From Juglans regia (Eukaryota > Streptophyta > Magnoliopsida > Fagales > Juglandaceae), in NCBI RefSeq assembly GCF_001411555.2, contig NC_049916.1, positions 27,112,558-27,176,557 on the forward strand: a stretch of 64,000 nt of DNA, given 5' to 3'. The notes beneath the pieces are model-generated. The model had not been told where the DNA came from. It ran no database searches and saw nothing but the letters and a program-made list of their open reading frames with translations. This document shows, piece after piece, positions 1-10,693 of the stretch. Each line of letters begins with the position of its first letter. The first letter of the stretch is position 1. Position numbers and translations under genes: made by a program.

Positions 1-332
1 CTCATTTCACAGCACAGCCCACCGCTAGCATCTCCCATGCGTTCAAATCTTTGCGACTTCCTTTGGTCTTTAATCCCACAAAAGCTAAAAGATAATTATT
101 TCTGGTCAACAAAAACAACCCATTTTTTCAACACTTCCAGCAACCAAAGTGAATTTCCACACCATTACATCGTTCCTTTATTGGCCCATTATATACGGCT
201 CTTCAGCCCAACAAATACAAAAGTCACAGCAGTTATTTCAAGCTCTTAATCGTTCAAGCCAAGAAATCAAGGCTTACTACCTTTTCACCCTTTTTTTCAA
301 CCCTTCAGCAAGCATGCCAAAGAAGGTGCAAC

Positions 333-1376
333 CTATTGGTTGTTCACCCCTAGAGATTTGGCGTTGAGCTTTAAAATCTTCAGGTAATCTATAGCTTCAT
401 CAATAACAAACAATGGGTCCTTACCCTCTGCACCAGGAATTATGCGCTCAAGAATTCTCAAAGTCTCATAGATCTTATCCCTTCTAAAACACATTTTGCC
501 CAAAATAGAACCAGCTTTCTCACCTTGGTTCTGGCCAAAGGCATAGCCTGACTCTGCATCACTGCCATACTCAACAGATCTGTCCAGTCTTACGGAACTA
601 GTAGTGGCCATCGGTGATGATTTTTTGTACCCACCATCGAGCAATTTTTGCCTTTTGTTTGGGCTATCAGGGCCAGCAACTTCATCTGTTAGGTAGTCAA
701 CATGATCATATTTCTTGTATCCCCCCTTTATAGCCATCGGAGAATGGCCTGTGCTTGCTGTTTCATCATCGTCACCGTCACCATATTCATCATTGTCAGA
801 GTATAGCAAGGCATTGATTTCTTCCGTGTCTTCATGCATCTCACTTTCTTCAAAAGTTGTTATATTTTCACCAGATGCTTCATGTAAAATGTACTTGCTT
901 GGATCAATTTGACTCACTCTAGCTGCCTGCTCTTCCCCATAATAAAAACAAATTGGTTTAGCGGCAGTATTTGGATTCGGGGAAGGGAAGCAAAATGAGT
1001 TATAAATTAGCCTTGTTTGATTCCCACACTGATCAAAAATAAGGAATCTCTTTGCAGACGACCCAGAATTTGACAGCATGGATTTCTTTGTTTTAAGATA
1101 TGGGTCAGGAATGGGTAGCAAGCCCTGGCATTGATGCGGTAAACATTGAAGAGAACCATGAGCTCCATTTGTTTGTTCAGTCTTCAAGTCTGGTATACCA
1201 GGAACTGCAAAATTGGGCTGTGCCATAGGTGCTGGGGACATGCGATTGCCAGGATTTGTGCATGCAGGCAAACATTCCTGTTGCCTCGGCCTGAGATCCG
1301 TGTTCATGAAACTCAGTTTAGATGGTTTCCAAGCAGAATTCTCTAGAGAAAGCCGAGATTTGCTGGCCATCACCAT
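333..1376 (-). CDS. SAC51-like atypical bHLH transcription factor (copy A)
   Basis: A 347-residue, single-exon coding region on the minus strand. The C-terminus (about residues 285-340) holds a bHLH-like domain: GKMCFRRDKIYETLRILE, a loop with PGAEGKDP, then a second helix IDEAIDYLKILKLN. The basic region lacks the usual E-box-reading His-Glu-Arg residues, as in the SAC51/SACL (bHLH143/bHLH145) group. The middle is acidic (EINALLYSDNDEYGDGDDDE) and followed by an NKRQK basic patch. Members of this group act downstream of thermospermine in xylem development, and their translation is controlled by uORFs. A conserved uORF is present upstream (1601-1892). A leader intron (about 1477-1394) separates it from this ORF. 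The start is the first ATG after that acceptor; the in-frame MAS two codons later is an alternative. The family assignment rests on motif recognition and the uORF. Confidence 0.88.
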   Translation of the reverse strand: MVMASKSRLSLENSAWKPSKLSFMNTDLRPRQQECLPACTNPGNRMSPAPMAQPNFAVPGIPDLKTEQTNGAHGSLQCLPHQCQGLLPIPDPYLKTKKSMLSNSGSSAKRFLIFDQCGNQTRLIYNSFCFPSPNPNTAAKPICFYYGEEQAARVSQIDPSKYILHEASGENITTFEESEMHEDTEEINALLYSDNDEYGDGDDDETASTGHSPMAIKGGYKKYDHVDYLTDEVAGPDSPNKRQKLLDGGYKKSSPMATTSSVRLDRSVEYGSDAESGYAFGQNQGEKAGSILGKMCFRRDKIYETLRILERIIPGAEGKDPLFVIDEAIDYLKILKLNAKSLGVNNQ

Positions 1377-3440
1377 CCACGTAAAACAATAACCTAGAAA
1401 TGATAAATATAAAAGATAACTTTAAAAATGAAACAAGATCGTTTTAGCAGTAATGACAAGAGATCGATAAAACCTACCAGGAGATGGATTGGCACTTCAA
1501 TCTGGAATATTCAAAAATTTGCAACTTCTTTTAGGAACAAAAAATAGAAAAAGAAAATCAATGATTTCCAGCTCAATTTGATGAGGAAAAAACCATCAAT
1601 CTACGTGACAGGTTTAAGCAAGTGACGGAAGTACTCAGCCTGGAAAACAACAAGAACACAATATTATTCCTGCCTTCTTAATAAGAAAAGCTGACTGATT
1701 GATCATGGAAACTGTTAGGGGAAGAAAAATTGAAATGGGACAAAAAATGCAAATGTTTCTTGTACTCACTTGGCAATCCTGCAAAGGTTGAAAGCAAGCA
1801 ATAACTCTAACTATAATTGTAGGTTTCCCTGCAATCCCACTCTCATGTTTTAAAGCCCGGAATCTAGTTTGGCTTGCTGCTTGGCACACCATAACTTCGT
1901 TCAACCCTTCACTATCTGACTACTATAGAAGCACAAAACAAACACCTAACAGGGAGCAGAAAATGGGCAAAACTAGACCTTGAAGGAAAAAACACGGTTA
2001 GATTGAGAAACAAGATGAGATCAAACACGAGGGGGAATAAAAATGAGAGTTGGAGTTCTAACTATGTTCTGTCTCTATGTTTTCAGCTAATCCTTCGCAT
2101 GTCATAAGAAATGACGAAAAAGTGATTGGATCCCATGGACTTTTGAGCAAAGAATAGTAGTCCAAGAGAAGCAAGACCAGGGTCCCGTTAAGGAAGCAAT
2201 GATTTACAGAATAACCCTGCAATATAAGTTCAAGCACACAACTTTGCGAAACACATCAACAGATAAACTCAACCCCGGCATACTGATCCCCTCCTCTGCA
2301 GTATAGAACTATCCACGACTGCTTAATCTGGTGCAACGTATTGAATTCAAAATTCCTGACAAAAAGTAGCATAGGTACATATCTATATCAAATGATGGGA
2401 ATATTAATCAGAGTCAAGAGTTATAATTGAAGAATTTAAACAAGATAACTAATGCTTATTTTAGTTGCAAAGATAATATTAGAAGATTTCTGCATAAATT
2501 TAACCGAGCAAAATACAAAACCATTTGCTTCATTAGAACAAACCTTTGGCAGATTTCTATAAAAATCGATCCAGAAACTGATTTCTAGGACGAGATCGAG
2601 GAAATTTCTAATCGAAATATTAGAAATCGAAAAGACATTGGATTATCTGATGGTAAAAAGAAAACGATCATGGAAAACGCTGACAGAAAAGCATGAAAAG
2701 TCGAAATTTATTATCTAAGGATGCTATGAGTGACTCGGTTTTCCACAAACAGGTAAAGGAATATTGAAAATAGGGAAAAAATAGGAAAAATCTCAGAACT
2801 TGAAAGAAATGATTGTGATAGGAAAAATATCAGAACTTGTAAGAAAATCACACAATCATTAACTCTCCGTTTGGTCTCTGGGAATCTAAGGAAATCCAAA
2901 AAAAAAAAAAAAAATGAAGAAGAATCTTCAAAAATCATGTTCAAGCCTGGCTTGAGTTTGCCCCAACTAAAACTGAAAAATGCAAAAGTAGAGGAAAAAG
3001 GCGTGCAGCAGAATCAGGCACAATTAAATCGGGTTTCTGATTCCCATACGAAACCACTTCCATACGCTTAAGAGTCTTTATTTTTATGGTTAGAATCAGA
3101 CTTTCAATTCTGTTTCTTTTTCCAATCTTTTGTTTTTTCTCAGCTACGCGTCAGGGGATACAAAACCTGTAACTAAGAACAGCAAAAACAGTGGGGTAAA
3201 AAAAAAAAAACAACGGAATTCAAGAACTCACAGGGAGATTAGAGAGAAATCAAAGACCTTCTTCTCTGATCTGAACCAAACGAAATCTTTCACAAGGCTC
3301 TTCAAGGAGAGAGGGCAAGAAAGAGAGAGGAGGTGAAGAGGGCCAAAAGGCAACAGTGAGAGAGTGGGTGCAAGGAAAGAGTCCAAAAGAAAGTGCGTTT
3401 GATAGGGGTTGGCAGGACCATATTAAGAGAAACCAAATCA
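1377..3440 (-). promoter_or_regulatory. 5' leader and proximal promoter region of the SAC51-like gene (copy A)
   Basis: Reading on the minus strand, the leader contains at least two introns supported by sequence: 1769-1640 (inside the uORF) and about 1477-1394 (between uORF and main ORF). A further plausible donor (ccct|gtgagtt) at 3231 follows a CT/GA-rich stretch at about 3232-3335 that looks like a first leader exon. The acceptor of that first intron was not fixed. Apart from the conserved uORF no protein-coding signal is seen; other ORFs here are low-complexity (poly-A/T and Ser/Phe runs). Confidence 0.5.
1601..1892 (-). CDS. conserved uORF peptide of the SAC51-like mRNA (copy A), two exons
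   Basis: A 53-residue upstream ORF split by an intron. Exon 1 runs from ATG at 1892 to 1770 and encodes MVCQAASQTRFRALK and then the core KPTIIVRVIACFQPLQDCQ. The donor gtgagt begins at 1769 and the acceptor ag lies at 1641-1640. Exon 2 (1639-1601) encodes AEYFRHLLKPVT and a stop. This matches the conserved peptide uORF of the SAC51 family as I recall it. In Arabidopsis that uORF represses main-ORF translation and thermospermine relieves the repression. An in-frame ATG at 1904 would add four residues. The exon join gives one continuous frame (123+39 nt), which strongly supports the splice sites. Confidence 0.9.
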
Positions 3441-5069
3441 TATTTTTTGCCCAATTTTAAATCTGGAATTAAGGTTCCGATACAGTAGAATGTCTAGGTT
3501 AGATGAACCTGATCTCTGGTTTTTAGTTACTTCAATTACCGTTTATGAATGAATATTGCATTGCTTTGAAATGAAAGTCTTTAAGGTGCGAGGGGACCCA
3601 GATTGCCTGGCCATGGCCGCCACCTTTCCAAGCGATGGACCGACACTCGACACTCAACACTCTTTTGAGTCTTTTCTCTCTTTTCCGGTGCATAGAATCT
3701 TCCTCATCGCGTGCATAAATAAATAAAAAATATTTTAATTATAAAAAAATTTAAATAAAATAAATTTATAAACTCACATAATTTATATTAAATTATAAAA
3801 TTATTTTTATTATAAAATAAATCTAATATTTCAATAAAACTATCTAATTTTTTAAAATCCGTTCAGATATGTCTTTCAAGTAAGATTGAAAATATTATTA
3901 TTGAATAGTTGTAACTCCAAAAAAGGATATATATATATATATATAGTTTTGTTATATATAAGTAAATTTGCGTTAATTTAAGTATTAATATTATTGCATT
4001 CATATTTTAAATTTAAATTAGTACTGTTTTGAATAAAATTTATTTTCTGACCAATCATATTGAATTGATGTACATATTAATATGCAGAATCGCTTATAAT
4101 TATATTTTTATATATATGTGAATATTTTTAAGGTTGTTGAACGATGGAGTTTAGTGGCAAAATGGCATGTGAGGGACGTTAACTAATTAATAATATAGCC
4201 CACTCATTAGTGACCTAATTTGGTCATAAGCAATTATCAAGTTTTTTGGTTTTTATTTGATGGGTCTCATTGTCAGCACCTTAGTATCATTAAAAGGCAG
4301 TGTGTTTGAATTACGCAATAGAAACCACCTTAGACGACAAAAGAAACAGAGTTATGCAAACAACCAAGAGCCATGATATGGTCCACTAACCTTAATCATA
4401 GATCTAATATATTGCTCTCGTGCATTAAGAGCTGAAAAGTAAAGGAAAAATGAAAATATAAAAATAAATGTTTAAATTATAAAAATATATTAATTAAAAA
4501 AATCAATTCATAAATTTCGTTATAAAAATAAAAATATTTTTATTTGCTTTGAGTGGAGGGTACAAGCATTAAATACCACTATAGTCTATTTGTCCTATTA
4601 TGGGATCTCTCCTCGTTAAGCCTCTTTTTGGTTTTTGGTTTTTAAGGTAGCCTAAATGCAGTTAGATCATAATTGCCTTTGTATATATTTCTTTAGCTCG
4701 CATGCAAGGATTTTTTTTTTTCTTTTTTTGAAAGGGATACGTCCCAAGCTCCCAACCCAATCTCTTTCTCGTCTCCTCCTCCTCCTCCTCTTCCCACCCC
4801 CGTCAGCCTCCTCCCCTTATCATTCACAATTCAATATTTCACCTCCAAAAATTTACAACAACGATAAAAAATTAATAACATGAAATTTACAATAAAAAAT
4901 TTACAATTTTCTGAAAAATCTATCATTCACAATTTTCTAAAATTAATAACAGAAAATTTACAACCAAAGATCCAATATTGCACCTCTAAAATTCATCCTA
5001 TACAGCATCAAATTCCTTCTTGAGTTCGTCTTCCAAAATTTTTTCCAAAGGTAACAACAAGAAGACTAC
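3441..5069. other. AT-rich intergenic region (copy A)
   Basis: No credible coding region. It contains a short TA microsatellite near 3930, runs of A/T, and a CT/TCC-rich microsatellite near 4765-4795 that is longer in copy B. Position 4696/4697 is where copy B carries 209 additional bases. Confidence 0.6.
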
Positions 5070-5116
5070 ATGCGTGTTTTGAAGTGCCTTGGCATTGCGT
5101 CTTGTCCATTCTTAGA

Positions 5117-5447
5117 TGGAATGTTGAGCTGAACTCAGTTAAGTTGAGTTCTTTATGAATAATAATGAATTGAGTAGTGTAGAGAGTTATGTGAAGTCCA
5201 TCTAAAATGAGTTTAAAGTGTGTTTGGATGTTAAGATGAATTTAATACTTTTTATGAAAAATTAAAAAAGGTTGTGCATCTCACGTATAAAGATGTTTTA
5301 AGTTGAAAAAAGTTGTACATGGATCCCACGTGTAAAAAGGTCTTGAGTTTGGATAAATTTAGTAATTTGAGAGTTGGATATTTGAATGTTAGACTCAACT
5401 TAAAGTTAGACTAAATTCAACTGAGTTTGGTAACCAAACGCACCCTT
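5117..5447. repeat. MITE-like element, family 1 (copy A)
   Basis: A roughly 330-bp AT-rich element. Its left end has gctgaactcagttaagttga and its right end has ttcaactgagtttggtaacc, so the ends form imperfect inverted repeats around ACTCAGTTGA. Related but diverged copies occur at about 19390-19700 and 26070-26350, and the duplicate at about 47269-47596. Repeated occurrence, inverted ends and lack of coding sequence support a non-autonomous DNA transposon. It lies directly against the methyltransferase-like pseudogene and may have split it. Confidence 0.6.
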
Positions 5448-5459
5448 AGAGGAAGGACG

Positions 5460-6521
5460 TTTCAAATCTTACAATATTGGATCTGATGTGCTAAATTCTA
5501 AGCTGATCTTGAATTCCCTTTTTCGAGACTTGGCCAGTGAAGGCCTTTTGAGAATGAACGATAAGGTTCTCATCGTTAGCCCCAGCATCGTGGGAACTAT
5601 TCATAATTTATAGCATCTGCACAAGCAGCACAACACGTGATCGACGTGGTAGTGGATTTTGATCTGCACAACAACTCAATCGCAAATGAGACATTTGATT
5701 TCTTGTTCACATCCAGCATTGCGGACACTAAATTTGCCAACCGTGTCGTGAAGATTGGGGGCATTGTGGCCGTTCCAATATTGAGCAATAACCCTCCAAC
5801 GCTATAATTCCACCATATTAATGACATTGAGGAAAGGGGGTTCATCCAACGAGTTGGTTGAGTCCTCAAAAAAGCGGCGCCTTTGCCAATTGGCGTCCGA
5901 GGCCAAGAATGCCATGTTAGTGTGCCTTGAAGATGTCTTGCTCGAACCACCAAGAAGGGCTTCAGTGAAATCCAACGAGTGCTTTGAGAAAATTGAGCTC
6001 ATCCCTGACTTGTTGGGTGATACTCTTGAAGGTTATAAGCAAAGAGTTTTCATTGGTGTTGGCTTGGCTGAGGAGAATATATAGCGGTGTGACAGAATGG
6101 TTTCATCAGAATTATCCAAGGAGGAACCAAGATTTCGAGGTTTAAAATCTTGCGGTGGTGCGTGAGGAGTGGTCGAGCAGCAGGGGTGGTTTCCAATGTT
6201 GATATTTCGGATTGATTAATGAAGAATGTGAAGGAAGAGGAGTATGTACCGGTGATGAAGGCAGAAGCACAAGTGGTGGCGGAAATGATAAACAGGAGAA
6301 CAATATTCTGTAGTTTGGTGGATCAACTGTTTCTGGAGTGCAGGAGCCAATGGTGGCAGGGTGGGGGGGGGGGGAGATACAACAGCAAGAGGGCTTATTG
6401 GGAGTGCTTGGCTTTGTATGGAAGGCTTAGGGAAGAGGGAGTTTCTGTTCACCAATGGTGGGGGTTGAGGGTGTGGGAGAGATCATGGTCTGAGTTGCCA
6501 TGTCTGTCGGTACTCGTGTAA
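5460..6521 (+). pseudogene. decayed methyltransferase-like gene (copy A)
   Basis: Plus-strand reading frames give protein-like pieces in order, separated by stops and frameshifts. These are a segment with FRDLASEGLLRMNDKVLIVS (from about 5521), then VDFDLHNNSIANETFDF and VVKIGGIVAVP (about 5650-5780), then RRLCQLASEAKNAM to EPPRRASVKSNE (5875-5960), then GVTEWFHQNYPRRNQ in another frame (about 6085), and last VMKAEAQVVAEMIN to KRAYWECLALYGRLREEG (6250-6440). I read this as a plant SAM-dependent methyltransferase-superfamily protein of the At5g01710/At3g53400 type: VDFDLHNNSI...FDFLFTSS resembles the SAM-binding region and the GGIVAV strand. The family name is from memory and less sure than the pseudogene status. 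A short fragment before the MITE, from about 5070, may be its original 5' end. Confidence 0.6.
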
Positions 6522-7253
6522 TTTATGTGAGAGTATGCGTTATTTTTTTAAGAATTAATCAATATTCATCCCTGCAATAATTAATTCAATATATCCATAT
6601 TTGGTGCATATCCACCATTTATTAGGTATAGTACTGTGAGTACTGTGTGTGAGGTTTCTGACTCTCTGTGAAGTAAACAACGAGAAATCAGAGTAGGCCA
6701 GGTCGAGGCAAACTTGTGAGCGACCAAAAATAGAAAGATTTTGATATCATCCCACCTATCAAAGTGGGCAATTCCTTGCCTAAAAGTAAATAATTCAAGG
6801 ATTTTCCTGAGTCCACTTGCCTCATGCCTGCGATTTTACCCTTTTAAATTTCCTGAACAAAAGGTTCAATTATTTCATTATCTTTTGTCTCGTTTTGGTT
6901 ATTTGTCAGTACTTCACAGTCACGCAATTCCATAATCGTTTTTTTTTTTCAATTTTACTAGTTGTGAGTATTTATTAATGTGTGTATATTTATATATATA
7001 TTCTCACTCGTAATGATTAAGGATATATCATATATGCACATGAAAGAAGACTGAAAGTGATCAAAGATCACCAAAAGCTACATAAATTGAGCTAGCATGC
7101 ATGGGAGCTAGGGCTTATGATGAATGGATCTTTTATTTAAGTGCATTTATATATGCAACTACGTACGTACATGGAGTAGATCCACTCTATATATTATATA
7201 GATCCAGTACCAACAGTAGTACCCAAGTAAAGTTATCAGAATTATCAAAGTAA

Positions 7254-7553
7254 TTAAGGGGTGGTAGTTGTAGCCGGAGGGAAGATCGGAAATGTAGGAA
7301 TGTCGCCGACGGGGGGGATAGCTGGAAATGAAATCATTGGTGGCGGCAACCTGTAATCCGGGAATGTTGGTAGGTCGGGGATGATTCCTCCTGGTCCTGG
7401 AGGCAGAGCTGGAAGTACCAGGCCAGGAATTTGAGGCAAGGTCGTCGTCGGTGCCAAGAGTTTTCGAGTAGCTACGGCTACATCAACGCCCGGAAACGAC
7501 AGAGCGATGAAGAACATTAATGCCAAGGCCGCAAAGGTACGGGAAGATGCCAT
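7254..7553 (-). CDS. small secreted proline-rich protein (copy A)
   Basis: A 99-residue protein on the minus strand. Residues 1-26 (MASSRTFAALALMFFIALSF...) form a typical N-terminal signal peptide. The mature part is rich in Pro with short repeats such as LPQIPGLVLPALPPGPGG and IPDLPTFPDYRLPPP, ending in ATTTTP. No enzyme domain or cysteine pattern is seen. An apoplastic or cell-wall role is likely by analogy with other short PRPs. I chose the internal ATG at 7553 because it puts the signal peptide at the N-terminus; the upstream in-frame ATG at 7583 would add ten residues. A TATA box lies 118 bp upstream. The copy at 49364-49663 encodes the same protein. Confidence 0.75.
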   Translation of the reverse strand: MASSRTFAALALMFFIALSFPGVDVAVATRKLLAPTTTLPQIPGLVLPALPPGPGGIIPDLPTFPDYRLPPPMISFPAIPPVGDIPTFPIFPPATTTTP

Positions 7554-7670
7554 GATCACCATGCATACGAAATCAAAGGCCAATCGATGCAGGAATAATA
7601 ATATTGTTGCGTAAATTAAAGTTACTTAATTTGTATGAATGTGGGGAAGACAAGTAGTGGATGTGTGCGC

Positions 7671-7677
7671 TTATATA
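7671..7677 (-). promoter_or_regulatory. TATA box of the proline-rich protein gene (copy A)
   Basis: On the minus strand the sequence reads gactatataagcgc, a good plant TATA box. The distance to the ATG at 7553 leaves room for a leader of about 90 nt. The same motif is kept at 49781-49787 in copy B. Confidence 0.6.
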
Positions 7678-7849
7678 GTCGAGTAAAAGTACGAACAGAT
7701 ATAAATGAGGGGAGGACTTGGCCACCGGGTTTGGTGGGTTAGATTTCATGCATTGATTGCATGTTTGAGGACTCTTGTGTCCGGTTTTAAACAGCGTAAA
7801 ATGTTGTTGTGGAATCAGGAAACTCAAAGGTGAGCTTTTTGACGGTGAG

Positions 7850-8390
7850 AAGAAACAAGATTAGATGGTTTAAATAAAAATTAAAAATTGAATAAAATAT
7901 TATTTTTTAATATTATTATTATTTTAAAATTTAAAAAAATTATATCATCTATTATATTTTATATAAAAATTTTAAAAAAATTTTAATAATAAAATTGATG
8001 AGATGATTTTGTATTGGGGCTAATAATTAAAGGGGATTGGACTGCAAATGGCCTCCTCCTTTGAAGAAGGTCAATCATTAATGGTCATAGACTCCCACTA
8101 CTCAATATAGGCAGAAAGAAAAATATATGTAGAACACAACTGCAAGGCTTTCAACCAATTGACGGACCACGGTACTAGTTATTGCAGTAGCGGTAGGAAT
8201 GACGGACCACGGTACTAGTTATTGAAGTAGGATTGAGGTGAGGTTAGAATTTTATATTTTATTTAAAAATTTAAAATATTATATTTTAATATTATTATTA
8301 TTTTAGAATTTAAAAAAATTAAATTGTTTATTATATTTTATATATAAATTTGAAAAATATATAATAATAAGAATATATGATATGGGAATT
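7850..8390. repeat. two AT-rich MITE-like copies, family 2 (copy A)
   Basis: Two similar AT-rich stretches (about 7855-8015 and 8228-8390) share the pattern of a run with taaaaattgaataaaatatt, a central poly-(AAT) tract and ttatattttatataaaaatt. The same family recurs at about 18255-18435, 19745-19935, 26400-26575, 55515-55725 and 58145-58295, often ending in caaacaagacct-like sequence. Non-coding. Confidence 0.5.
8161..8240. repeat. 40-bp direct tandem duplication (copy A)
   Basis: The motif gacggaccacggtactagtt starts at 8161 and again at 8201, with attg[c/a]agtag following in both. The period is exactly 40 bp and there are two units. It is conserved in copy B at about 50271-50350. Confidence 0.85.
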
Positions 8391-10094
8391 TTATGTTTCA
8401 TCCTATTTCTCAAACTTGCTTATGGGTCCTTGTTTTGTAAAATTAGATTTATAAATTAATTTGGCTTGATTTGATAAATTAAATTGTAAAGTTGATTTTA
8501 TTATAAAGTAGATCATTCAACGTTTAATATCAAACCACGTTACTTTGTAAGCTTGTTTTGAGTAATATTAAATACATTCATGAGTTGTGTAAGTGTCATG
8601 TACTCATTTTGAAAAAGAGTGTGGTTCACTATTAAAAAATTAATTTTTTTTATTTAAATCTTAAATTTACTCACTTTTTTTTAAAAAAATACGCGACACT
8701 TATGTACTCTCTATGGAAAATATCATTTCTTGTTTGTTTTTGTAACATCCATTTCTAAATGTACTGTTATGTAGTAATTCTCTTTTTTCAAACTATAAGA
8801 AATATTTGGATGAAGAAATTGTAGAATCTCAGTTATTGAATGGTATTTAAAGAGATGAAAATATATTAGTAAAAAAAAAAATTTATTAATCATTATTTTT
8901 TATATAATTTTCTTATCATCTCATGATGTGACATTAAATGATATGTTTATAAATAAAACATAATAAATAATCTCCAATCATCTCATACTACATCATATAA
9001 CACTCACATTATATATATATATATATATATACATATCCAAAATTCGAATAATATTAAATTACCGCATTATAAAATTCTTTGTATCCATAGATTTTATGAA
9101 AAGAAATTCTTTCAAACTCATTGTAATCATGATATTTTACCGTAAAGTAAATTACATTCATTTATATCTTATTTTCATAAAATCATTTTCTAAATTAGAT
9201 TGCAGAAGGTCCACAGAGAAGTGAATCATGGGCCATGGCCATTCACTAACGATGTTAATGAGCCCAACAGTCATTTAGCAATAACTTGTTCATGAGCCCA
9301 GTGACCTTTTTCACACTCAGCCCACGTTCCACTCAAAATCTTATATTCATCGTCAAGCCTCAATATTATGAGCCCAAGTCTGCTTCTAATATGTCCACAT
9401 GAAATTATTTTTTGTATCATAAATTTTTAAAATTGGTTATTCGTTTTCAAAATATAAATGATTTGTATAATTTTAGAATGTTCAAGTTTCAAGTTTTTTA
9501 TTTTATTTTAAATATTGATAAATTTTAGATTTACTTAAAAATAATAATTTTTTTAATGATAAGTTTGTTTATTTTTATTTTAAAAAAGTACGTGAGAATT
9601 TAATACACTTTAAGTTAGTTTATACATTTTAATTCTGTATCAAACATTACTTCTATTAAAAAAATTTAATACTTTATATTTATACAGATAATTATCCATG
9701 TAAATTGAAAAAATATTGATGGATTCGAACTTCGAAGAGAGAAAATGTAATTTTCCTTTTTTTTTTTTTTTAATTCTCAATCCTAAAATTATTTTATTGT
9801 GGAGTCCAACTTCATTGTGGAGAGTTGGCTGGCCACTAAACGGAATGGCACAAACACATGGCCCTTTTAATTCGTGTTACTCTGCCACTAAATTATATCG
9901 CTAGTTTATTTTTAATTTTATTTTAAAAAAATTAAATATTTTAAAAAATATATATATTAATATATTTAAAATTACTTTCTTAATTATTAAATAAAAAAAA
10001 AATTTAAATAGCAAGTGGTAACTTGAGCTGTAGACTTCGGACGGTAAAGTAGTTTTTTTTTTTTTTTCGAACTTAGGTTTCTCCGTCTTTCTGG
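8391..10094. other. AT-rich intergenic region up to gap (copy A)
   Basis: No convincing coding region. There is a (TA)n microsatellite near 9012-9032. By comparison with copy B, the last part (about 9900-10094) is the promoter and leader side of the carbonic anhydrase gene, whose first exon would lie about 100 bp beyond the gap edge but is missing here. Confidence 0.6.
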
Positions 10095-10194
10095 NNNNNN
10101 NNNNNNNNNNNNNNNNNNNNNNNNNNNNNNNNNNNNNNNNNNNNNNNNNNNNNNNNNNNNNNNNNNNNNNNNNNNNNNNNNNNNNNNNNNNNNN
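10095..10194. other. assembly gap (100 N)
   Basis: Exactly 100 N, a conventional placeholder for unknown size. Copy A ends on its left and a truncated LRR receptor gene begins on its right. Confidence 0.99.
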
Positions 10195-10693
10195 TACTAT
10201 CAGGCAAACTTCCTGATAAATAATTCCCACGAAGGTAGAGATGATGAAGAGAGGTACAATTTGCCAAATCCTTTGGAATTTCCCCGGCAAAATCATTAAA
10301 GCTTACGTCTATGACCTCTAAATTTTGCAGTCTAAACAAATCAGCAGGAAGAGAACCGCTTAGAAAATTTTGAGAGAGATTTAGGAATCTCAACTGATCA
10401 AGGTCTGCCAAGGATTCACAGATCTTCCCCGTGAGTTTTCTGCTACCAAGTTCCAAGCCAACTACCCTTCTGCCAGAAACAGTGGAATTATCACAAGTGA
10501 CACCAGTCCAATTGCAGCAATCAGGAGAGGTCACGCTGTTCCACCCAGCAATCACCGATCCTAAGCAATTGGAGAAACCCGTCAATGCTTTAAGGTCATT
10601 TGAATTGCATGCCAGGCTACTGGAGCTTGAGATCGAAACCTCAAAACGGAAGGCCAATAAAAGGAAGGACAGAAAGAAACGTCGGAAGGCCAT
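10195..10693 (-). CDS. PSKR1-like LRR receptor kinase, N-terminal part only
   Basis: The visible 166 residues start with a signal peptide (MAFRRFFLSFLLLAF...), then an LRR N-terminal cap (CNSNDLKALTGF, then DCCNWTGVTCD) and LRRs such as LRFLNLSQNFLSGSLP, LEVIDVSFNDFAGEIP and LHHLYLRGNYLSGSLP. The cap and first repeats resemble phytosulfokine receptor 1, a plasma-membrane LRR-kinase of about 1000 residues sensing the sulfated peptide PSK. The rest of the LRRs, the island domain, the membrane span and the kinase are absent, because the reading frame runs open into the N gap. Truncation is by assembly rather than mutation. Another LRR-RLK of the same subfamily (PSY1R-like) cannot be excluded. 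Confidence 0.75.

Larger units (their letters stand above)
1..10094. repeat. 10-kb duplicated block, copy A
   Basis: This stretch matches 41924-52204 base for base over long distances in the same orientation (offset 41923 at the left, 42110 at the right because of a few indels). It carries the bHLH gene, the methyltransferase-like pseudogene and the proline-rich protein gene. The left end runs off the window. The right end stops exactly at an N gap, whereas copy B continues into the 5' leader of a carbonic anhydrase gene. Differences are scattered SNPs, a 209-bp indel, a 38-bp indel and microsatellite length changes, which is what one expects between two alleles. It may be a real segmental duplication or an uncollapsed second haplotype. 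Confidence 0.95.

Noticed and set aside
333..1346. Plus-strand ORFs of 65-66 residues within the bHLH coding region
   Set aside because: Antisense shadows of the bHLH gene, repeated identically in copy B.
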